From contig CAUASQ010000057.1 of assembly GCA_958431945.1 (NCBI GenBank), forward strand, positions 1-10,604: 10,604 nt of DNA, given 5' to 3'. Source of the stretch: an uncultured Collinsella sp. GTDB lineage: Bacteria > Actinomycetota > Coriobacteriia > Coriobacteriales > Coriobacteriaceae. Made by a program: the position numbers and the translations under genes. The notes below the pieces were generated by a model, which saw only the letters and a program-made list of their open reading frames with translations, was not told the DNA's origin and ran no database searches. This document shows, one piece after another, positions 1 through 4,414 of the stretch (position 1 is its first letter; the number at the start of each line of letters is the position of its first letter).

Positions 1-198
1 CTGCTGACCGCTGCCGGCGCCACCTTTGCCGATGTCGTCAAGACCACGGTCTACCTGGCCGACATCGCCGACTTCGCCGCCGTGAACGAGATCTACGCCT
101 CTAAGTTCGAGGCCCCGTTCCCCGCGCGCAGCGCCTTCCAGGTTGCCGCCCTTCCGGCTGGCGGTCTGGTCGAGATCGAGGTCGTTGCCGCTCTCTAA
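1..198 (+). CDS. ridA: RidA family enamine/imine deaminase, 3' end only
   Basis: This is the C-terminal 65 residues of a RidA (YjgF/YER057c/UK114) protein; the rest lies left of the window. Family members are about 125-130 aa cytosolic trimers that hydrolyse reactive 2-aminoacrylate and related enamines to 2-ketoacids and ammonia. Seen directly: the fragment DVVKTTVYLADIADFAAVNE followed by the family signature PARSAFQVAALP, with the conserved arginine (R43 of the fragment, equivalent to R105 of E. coli RidA) that binds the substrate carboxylate, and EIEVVA near the end, whose second Glu corresponds to the catalytic-site E120. The gene ends in TAA and is followed 30 bp later by a strong terminator shared with the convergent regulator. 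A role beside a purine cluster would be removal of 2-aminoacrylate made by a PLP-dependent diaminopropionate ammonia-lyase (YgeX); that link is inference. Its start and promoter cannot be seen. Confidence 0.93.
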   Translation: MLTAAGATFADVVKTTVYLADIADFAAVNEIYASKFEAPFPARSAFQVAALPAGGLVEIEVVAAL

Positions 199-228
199 GG
201 CGTTGGCCACAACTAAACATGACATGCA

Positions 229-266
229 AAAAGACCCTGCAGCGCGTGCGAGCTGCAGGGTCTTTT
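229..266. terminator. Bidirectional intrinsic terminator between convergent genes
   Basis: A perfect 15-bp inverted repeat (arms 229-243 and 252-266, loop of 8 nt) has a GC-rich core (GACCCTGCAGC/GCTGCAGGGTC) flanked by A-runs on the left and T-runs on the right. Read on +, the stem ends in TCTTTTA 30-68 bp after the ridA stop. Read on -, it ends in TTTTT, starting 45 bp after the regulator stop. It is therefore placed to terminate both convergent transcripts. Confidence 0.92.
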
Positions 267-310
267 ATCAAGTGACGGATCGCTTGTGGAGCCGCGCTCC
301 ATTTTGCTCG

Positions 311-967
311 TTAGCCCTCCTTGCGAACTTTTTGCAGGTAGCGGTAGACGCTGGGCTCCGAGATCCCCAGCGCGGTGGCGGCGCAGGCCACGGCGCCCTT
401 GAGCATGAACACCCCGTTGCCGTTGAGGTGGCGAATGACGTCCACGCGGTCGCTCTGACCAAGCGACGCTACATCCAGCCCGCGCGCGCTCAGCAACTCG
501 GCAATGCTGCGGTCGATGAGCTCCTGTGTGGACTCCGAAAGGCTTTCGACCTCGATAGGGGCGGGCTCCGTGCGCGTCGGCGCCGCGTCGAAGCACGCCA
601 TGAGCTGCTGCGCCATGGCGTTGATGGAGCGTACGGTCGAGAGGTCGGTGTTGACGCAGAGCATACCGACGATCTCGTCATTCTCGCGGATAAAGTACGT
701 CGCCGACTCCAACGTCTTGCCGCCGGCACCGCGCCCCTCGTAGCCCGTAATAAACGGCAGGTCGCGATACTTGGGGTCGTGCATGATCTTGAGCGCCAGA
801 TCGGTGGCGGGGCCGCCGACCTTGCGGCCGCTCACGATGCCGTTGCGAATATCGACGATGGCGTGGTCGGGATCCGAGAAATCGTGCAGCACGATTTCGC
901 TGTTTTTGCCGAGTATCTGCTCCAGAAAATCGACCATCGGCAAAAAGCGACGTACGGTCTCGTTCAC
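311..967 (-). CDS. YheO/DauR-like PAS-HTH transcriptional regulator
   Basis: A 218-aa predicted DNA-binding regulator. The N-terminal part (about residues 8-117) is a YheO-like PAS domain, recognisable from EIVLHDFSDPDHAIVDIRNG, then SGRKVGGPATDLAL at 47-60 and YFIRENDEIVGMLCVN at 91-106. The C-terminal part (about 145-214) is the family's helix-turn-helix, ending in GISEPSVYRYLQKVRK with a probable recognition helix at 202-213. YheO/DauR proteins sense small metabolites through the PAS domain; DauR represses D-arginine catabolism. I chose the GTG at 965-967 because AAAGGAG lies 6 nt upstream. The longer frame to 1108 would run into AT-rich intergenic DNA, and its extra 47 residues do not resemble the family. 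The gene is divergent from the permease operon across 352 bp, so it is the likely local regulator of that operon. Ligand, operator and sign of regulation are unknown. Confidence 0.88.
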   Translation of the reverse strand: MNETVRRFLPMVDFLEQILGKNSEIVLHDFSDPDHAIVDIRNGIVSGRKVGGPATDLALKIMHDPKYRDLPFITGYEGRGAGGKTLESATYFIRENDEIVGMLCVNTDLSTVRSINAMAQQLMACFDAAPTRTEPAPIEVESLSESTQELIDRSIAELLSARGLDVASLGQSDRVDVIRHLNGNGVFMLKGAVACAATALGISEPSVYRYLQKVRKEG

Positions 968-973
968 GGGCAA

Positions 974-980
974 CTCCTTT
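974..980 (-). promoter_or_regulatory. Ribosome binding site deciding a GTG start
   Basis: On the minus strand AAAGGAG lies 6 nt before GTG at 965-967. This near-perfect Shine-Dalgarno selects the GTG over the in-frame ATG codons further upstream (at 1018-1020 and 1106-1108), neither of which has a comparable site. Confidence 0.85.
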
Positions 981-1046
981 GGGTGAAATCGGAAATGTTC
1001 ATAACAATTTTTTCTCATGGTAACACGCTGCCCATCATCTCGTATA

Positions 1047-1156
1047 TCCGCAGGTACATTGCGTAATGCAGACGAACGGTAGGAATTTAGCGGTAAACGG
1101 TTGACCAAAAGAAAAGTTAGATGTTATTTTGACCAGACACTTTCCTGACCTGCGGA
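1047..1156. repeat. 9-bp inverted repeat with arms about 100 bp apart
   Basis: TCCGCAGGT at 1047-1055 and its exact reverse complement ACCTGCGGA at 1148-1156 lie on either side of the upstream candidate promoter. Arms this far apart are more like two copies of a protein binding site in opposite orientation than an RNA stem. A 9-bp match can arise by chance in a region of this size. Confidence 0.35.
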
Positions 1157-1203
1157 AATGCGTTATTTCAGCTGAAGAATAGTCTGATAACAAAAAATTA
1201 TTA

Positions 1204-1232
1204 TTGAGAATGAGAATCATCTTTAATACGAT
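1204..1232 (+). promoter_or_regulatory. Candidate sigma-70-type promoter for the permease operon
   Basis: TTGAGA (1204-1209, 5 of 6 to the -35 consensus) is separated by 17 bp from TACGAT (1227-1232, 4 of 6 to the -10 consensus). Transcription would start near 1239, leaving a leader of about 80 nt before the permease ATG. It is the best-spaced promoter-like pair I can find on the + strand in this gap. No GC-rich promoter candidate is evident before the later genes, so it may drive the whole operon. Confidence 0.5.
1206..1224. promoter_or_regulatory. Possible Fur-family box overlapping the promoter
   Basis: The 19 bases at 1206-1224 match 14 of 19 positions of the classical E. coli Fur consensus (GATAATGATAATCATTATC). 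The same stretch read as a 7-1-7 element from 1205 gives 11 of 14. It sits between the predicted -35 and -10, where a bound repressor would block RNA polymerase. AT-rich promoter DNA produces such matches by chance, so this is only a candidate. Confidence 0.25.
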
Positions 1233-1319
1233 ATGCAATGAAGGCACAACCTCAACCCCGCACTGCGTCACAATAGAGCGTTAGATGCGAAAACAACTAC
1301 TTCGAGGATTGGTGGTCAA

Positions 1320-2714
1320 ATGACCCAGGAGACGGTTACGAACGGCACTGAAGCCCTGTTCACTCGCGAAGGCATGCCTCCCGTTAAGGAAATGATCCCG
1401 TGTGCCCTTCAGCACGTACTGGCATCGTTTGCCGGCATCATTACCCCGGCGGTCATCATGGCCGGCGTCTACGGCTTTAATAGTCAGCAGAGTACCGACA
1501 TCATCCAGGTCGCGCTCATTCTTTCGGCGATCGACACGGCCCTTCAGGCCTTCGCTCCCTTCCGTCGCATCGGCGGCGGCCTGCCCATCGTCATGGGCGT
1601 TTCGTTCGCGTTCCTGCCGGCCCTGCAGGCCATGGGCGCCTCGGGCTTTAGCTTTGGTGCGCTGCTGGGTGGCGAGATCGTCGGCGGCGCCGTCGCGGTC
1701 CTCTTTGGTCTGGCCTACAGCAAGATCAAGTGGCTGTTCCCGCCCGTCGTGACCGGTACGGTCATCTTCTCCATCGGCGTTTCGCTGTATCCCACGGCCG
1801 TCAAGTATATGGCCGGCGGTATGGGTACGCCGCTGTGGGGCACCCCGCAGGCCTGGTGCGTCGCTCTTATCACCTTCGCCGTGGTCTTTGCGCTCGCCAA
1901 CTTTGGCAAGGGCACGCTCAAGCTGGGATCCGTGTTCTTTGGCATGATCGTTGGCATGATCGTCTCCATCCCCTTTGGCATGATCGACTTCTCCAGCGTC
2001 GCCACCGCTCAGGTCTTCGCCCTTCCCAAGCTCATGCCCTACGCGCTCGAGTTTGATCCCGAGGTCTGCATTACCCTCGCCGTCGTGTTCCCCATGGTCG
2101 CCATCCAGGTTATCGGCGACGTCTCCGCTGCCTGCCTGGGCTCCATCGACCGTATGCCCACCGAGCGCGAGCTCTCCGGCGCTATCGTGTCCCAGGGCCT
2201 CACCTCTATGGTCGGCGGCCTGCTGGGCGGTCTTCCCACCAGTGCCCTTGGCCAGAACGTGGGCATCATCTGCTCCAACAAGGTCGTCAACAAGTGGGTC
2301 TTTGTGATCATCGCGGCCGTCTTTGCCATCGCCGGTCTGTTCCCGCAGCTCTCTGCCGTCCTTTCCGCTATCCCGCAGCCCGTCATCGGCGGCGCGACCG
2401 TCGGCGTCTTTGGCACCATCACCATGAACGGTGTGCGCATGTTCACCCGCGAGGGCCTCACGCAGCGCACTACCACTATCGTCGGCACCTCCGTCGTCTT
2501 TGGCCTGGGTATCTGGATGGCCAGCGGTTGCCTTGCCGGCGAGGGTATGCCCGCCTGGGTGTCCACCGTCATCGGCTCCAACGCCGTAACCCCCACCGCC
2601 ATCATGGCCATTGTCCTTAACCTGATCCTTCCGCAGACGCCGGTCGTGGCTCAGCACATTGATGCTGCCAAGGACGCTGCCGTAGATCTGGTCTTGCCCG
2701 AGAGCAAGAAGTAA
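1320..2714 (+). CDS. NCS2-family purine (xanthine/urate-type) permease
   Basis: A 464-aa polytopic inner-membrane transporter of the nucleobase:cation symporter-2 (nucleobase-ascorbate) family, the usual length. The hydrophobic profile fits 12-14 membrane segments. Diagnostic motifs: QHVLASFAG at 31-39 (the TM1 QH motif of XanQ), TM8 region VAIQVIGDVSAACLGS at 260-275, and TM10 QNVGIICSN at 312-320, matching the QNxG signature of xanthine/urate members rather than uracil permeases. Oddly, residue 263 is Gln where the family has a conserved Glu (E272 of XanQ, E241 of UraA), and the signature downstream of QNxG is divergent (K325-W326 instead of SR-type residues). The start has only a weak Shine-Dalgarno (GAGGA at 1304-1308, 11 nt away). 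As first gene of the operon it probably imports the purine used by the enzymes downstream; the exact substrate cannot be read from sequence. Confidence 0.9.
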   Translation: MTQETVTNGTEALFTREGMPPVKEMIPCALQHVLASFAGIITPAVIMAGVYGFNSQQSTDIIQVALILSAIDTALQAFAPFRRIGGGLPIVMGVSFAFLPALQAMGASGFSFGALLGGEIVGGAVAVLFGLAYSKIKWLFPPVVTGTVIFSIGVSLYPTAVKYMAGGMGTPLWGTPQAWCVALITFAVVFALANFGKGTLKLGSVFFGMIVGMIVSIPFGMIDFSSVATAQVFALPKLMPYALEFDPEVCITLAVVFPMVAIQVIGDVSAACLGSIDRMPTERELSGAIVSQGLTSMVGGLLGGLPTSALGQNVGIICSNKVVNKWVFVIIAAVFAIAGLFPQLSAVLSAIPQPVIGGATVGVFGTITMNGVRMFTREGLTQRTTTIVGTSVVFGLGIWMASGCLAGEGMPAWVSTVIGSNAVTPTAIMAIVLNLILPQTPVVAQHIDAAKDAAVDLVLPESKK

Positions 2715-2730
2715 CCAATTCGGTGCTATT

Positions 2731-2762
2731 CGTCGGCGGGCGCATCGCCTCGTCCGCCGACG
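2731..2762 (+). other. GC-rich hairpin just after the permease gene
   Basis: Arms CGTCGGCGG (2731-2739) and CCGCCGACG (2754-2762) form a perfect 9-bp stem with a 14-nt loop, 17 bp after the permease stop. No T-run follows, so it is not a canonical intrinsic terminator. It may slow 3' exonucleases, be a partial terminator, or separate permease expression from the enzyme genes. Confidence 0.55.
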
Positions 2763-2763
2763 T

Positions 2764-2892
2764 CATGCGGCGCCAAGTCGCACTTCAAAGGGCTTGTCCC
2801 TTTGGTGAAGCGTTGACGGGAGAGGGCCCGTTTCCGGTGTAGGCCGGCGCTTCGCACTCCGCCATGTCAGAGGTGTCAAACCCCGCCCCTGA
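2764..2892 (+). other. Structured, non-coding leader ahead of ssnA
   Basis: Between the permease and ssnA lie about 195 bp without a gene. Several local stems are visible: CAAAGGG/CCCTTTG (2786-2792 / 2798-2804, 5-nt loop), ACGGG/CCCGT (2816-2820 / 2827-2831), CCGG/CCGG (2834-2837 / 2844-2847), and TCAGAGG against CCCCTGA (2867-2873 / 2886-2892, one mismatch). Short complements at 2764-2772 and 2860-2866 could close the set. I do not recognise a known riboswitch core. The density of stems may partly reflect high GC. Confidence 0.35.
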
Positions 2893-2897
2893 TGTTG

Positions 2898-2904
2898 AAG
2901 GGAG
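2898..2904 (+). promoter_or_regulatory. Ribosome binding site deciding the ssnA start
   Basis: AAGGGAG ends 5 nt before ATG 2910-2912. It selects this codon over the in-frame ATG at 2892-2894, which would place the site inside the gene. The pyrimidine arm CCCTT of the upstream hairpin (2798-2802) is complementary to AAGGG here, so alternative pairing is possible. Confidence 0.8.
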
Positions 2905-2909
2905 CATCC

Positions 2910-4265
2910 ATGCTTCTGGTCGCTAACGGTTCCGTCTTTACCCGCAACGCTCAGACCCCGTTTATTCCAAACGGTGCGGTCGCCATTGACGGAGATACGA
3001 TCGTCGAAGTGGGCCCCGAGTGCGAGCTCAAGGCCAAGTACCCGGATGCCGAGTACGTCGACGCCCAGGGCAACCTCATCATGCCCGGACTCATCAACTG
3101 CCACACCCACATCTACTCGGGTCTGGCCCGCGGCCTTGCCATTAAGGGCTGCAACCCCACCAACTTCCTGGAGAATCTTGAGCAGCAGTGGTGGAAGATC
3201 GACGACAACCTGACGCTCGACGGCACCAAGGCAAGCGCCTATGCCACGATTCTGGATTCCATCCGCGATGGCGTCACCACGATCTTCGATCACCATGCGA
3301 GCTTCTGCGAGATCCCGGGAAGCCTCTTTACCATTAAGGATGCAGCTCAGGAGCTGGGCATGCGTTCGTGCCTGTGCTACGAGGTCTCCGATCGCCGCGG
3401 CCAGGAAAAATGCGACCAGGCCATTGCCGAGAACGCCGAATTTGCCCGGTGGGCCGCCAGGGAGCGTCGCGATAACGACAACCACATGATCGCCGCCATG
3501 TTTGGTGGACATGCCACCTTTACGCTTTCGGACGAGACCATGGATAAGATGGCCGAGGCCAACAACGGCCTGACCGGCTTCCACATCCACGTGTGCGAGG
3601 GCATGAATGACGTGTGGGACTCCCGTCTCAACCGCGGTGGCATCAGCCCCGTCGAGCGCCTGCTGCAGCACAACCTGCTGGGTCCCGACACCATGCTCGG
3701 CCACTGCATCCACGTGACGCCTGCCGAGATGGATATCGTCAAGGAGTCCGGCACTTGGCTGGTCAACAACCCCGAATCCAATATGGGCAACGCCGTGGGC
3801 TGCGCCCCCGTGCTCGAGTTCTTCCGCCGCGGCATCCCCGTGTGCATGGGCACCGACGCCTACACCCACGATATGCTCGAGAGCCTTAAGGTCTTCCTGA
3901 TCATTCAGCGTCACAACGCCGCTATGCCCAACGTGGGCTGGTGCGAGGCCATGACGATGCTGTTCGAGAACAACGCCAAGATGGCGAGCAAGTACTTCGA
4001 TCGCAAGCTCGGTGTGCTCGAGGCCGGCGCTGCCGCCGACGTTATCGTTATGGACTACAAGCCCTTTACGCCGCTGAGCGAGGAGAATATCGACGGCCAC
4101 ATGCTCTTTGGCATGATGGGCAAAAACTGCCGCACCACCATCATCAACGGCCGCGTCCTGTACAAGGATCGCGAGTTCGTTGGCATTGATGAGGAAAAGA
4201 TCAACGCGTGGACCATGGCTGAGTCCAAGAAGCTCTGGAGCACGCTTAACGATCGCGCCTACTAA
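2910..4265 (+). CDS. ssnA: SsnA, putative aminohydrolase of the purine cluster
   Basis: A 451-aa cytosolic metallo-dependent hydrolase of the amidohydrolase superfamily (TRZ/ATZ, guanine-deaminase-like branch), close to the 442 aa of E. coli SsnA. Metal and active-site motifs are complete: MPGLINCHTHIYSGLARG at 58-75 with the HxH pair H65 and H67, GVTTIFDHHAS at 121-131, HIHVCEG at 225-231 (H227, E230), GHCIHV at 264-269 (H265, H268), and GTDAY at 314-318 with the metal-binding D316. FDHHAS and the overall pattern recall E. coli SsnA rather than GuaD or atrazine hydrolases. The natural substrate of SsnA is not established to my knowledge; a ring-opened or amino-substituted purine intermediate is the reasonable guess, because ssnA recurs next to ygfK and xdhD. 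Start chosen from the AAGGGAG at 2898-2904. It lies between two hairpin-rich spacers, downstream of the permease and upstream of ygfK. Confidence 0.92.
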   Translation: MLLVANGSVFTRNAQTPFIPNGAVAIDGDTIVEVGPECELKAKYPDAEYVDAQGNLIMPGLINCHTHIYSGLARGLAIKGCNPTNFLENLEQQWWKIDDNLTLDGTKASAYATILDSIRDGVTTIFDHHASFCEIPGSLFTIKDAAQELGMRSCLCYEVSDRRGQEKCDQAIAENAEFARWAARERRDNDNHMIAAMFGGHATFTLSDETMDKMAEANNGLTGFHIHVCEGMNDVWDSRLNRGGISPVERLLQHNLLGPDTMLGHCIHVTPAEMDIVKESGTWLVNNPESNMGNAVGCAPVLEFFRRGIPVCMGTDAYTHDMLESLKVFLIIQRHNAAMPNVGWCEAMTMLFENNAKMASKYFDRKLGVLEAGAAADVIVMDYKPFTPLSEENIDGHMLFGMMGKNCRTTIINGRVLYKDREFVGIDEEKINAWTMAESKKLWSTLNDRAY

Positions 4266-4280
4266 TTCACAAGTAGATTC

Positions 4281-4316
4281 ACGCGCGTCGGATGTTTCGC
4301 CGCATCCGACGCGCGT
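4281..4316 (+). other. Perfect 14-bp stem-loop between ssnA and ygfK
   Basis: Arms at 4281-4294 and 4303-4316 are exact reverse complements (14 bp, core GCGCGTCGGATG) around an 8-nt loop, starting 15 bp after the ssnA stop. The sequence after it is ATAGGCGACC, with no T-run, so a factor-independent terminator is unlikely. It would form a very stable RNA hairpin able to protect the ssnA 3' end or attenuate read-through into ygfK. Confidence 0.75.
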
Positions 4317-4319
4317 ATA

Positions 4320-4395
4320 GGCGACCTCCGCGGGGTCGCCGGCGCTGTGCTAGCGCTACACCGAATTTGCGCCCGCCGCGCGGTCTCGCCGGGCG
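4320..4395 (+). other. Further tandem hairpins in the ygfK leader
   Basis: Three more inverted repeats follow the main stem-loop: GGCGACC/GGTCGCC (4320-4326 / 4334-4340, extendable by two pairs), GCGCT/AGCGC (4342-4346 / 4352-4356) and CGCCCG/CGGGCG (4370-4375 / 4390-4395). The last one ends 5 nt before the ygfK Shine-Dalgarno. The frame running through here from 4292 is open only because it is GC-rich; the real ygfK start is at 4415. Confidence 0.45.
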
Positions 4396-4400
4396 TTACA

Positions 4401-4408
4401 GAGAGGAA
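4401..4408 (+). promoter_or_regulatory. Ribosome binding site deciding the ygfK start
   Basis: GAGAGGAA ends 6 nt before ATG 4415-4417. This rejects the upstream in-frame ATG at 4292, which lies inside the stem-loop and would add 41 arginine/proline-rich residues unlike the family. Confidence 0.85.
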
Positions 4409-4414
4409 CTCATT

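Larger units (their letters stand above)
968..1319. promoter_or_regulatory. Divergent AT-rich control region, regulator / purine operon
   Basis: This 352-bp gap has no convincing gene and is clearly more AT-rich than the flanking coding DNA, as expected of a divergent promoter region. Visible elements are the regulator RBS (974-980), a second possible promoter (TTGACC at 1101-1106, 18 nt, TATTTT at 1125-1130), a better promoter at 1204-1232, a 10-bp perfect palindrome TTCAGCTGAA (1167-1176), a 9-bp inverted repeat (1047-1055 / 1148-1156) and three TGACC copies (1102, 1130, 1146). I found no purine or other riboswitch core that I recognise in the leader from about 1239 to 1319. The repeats are candidates for binding sites of the divergent YheO-like regulator; that is inference. 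Confidence 0.7.

Noticed and set aside
143..1066. A 307-codon + strand frame over the end of ridA and the regulator
   Set aside because: It overlaps the ridA end in another frame, crosses the terminator, and is antisense to a regulator with clear PAS and HTH motifs.
968..1108. N-terminal extension of the regulator to an ATG at 1106-1108
   Set aside because: The added residues do not look like the family, and the AAAGGAG at 974-980 points to the GTG at 965-967.
1239..1319. Purine riboswitch in the permease leader
   Set aside because: Expected from the gene function, but the conserved three-way junction and loop sequences of the purine class are not visible and the leader is only about 80 nt.
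1281..2657. A 458-codon minus-strand frame antisense to the NCS2 permease
   Set aside because: Composition (runs of D, G, H, K) is typical of a shadow of a hydrophobic GC-rich gene, and it extends into the promoter region. The + strand product is a clear transporter.
2715..2909. Moco or cobalamin riboswitch upstream of ssnA
   Set aside because: I looked because the operon needs molybdopterin, but could not match the conserved core of either class; kept only as an unassigned structured leader.
2763..4100. A 445-codon minus-strand frame antisense to ssnA
   Set aside because: Shadow of ssnA, which has complete amidohydrolase motifs. No family motif or good ribosome site supports the reverse frame.
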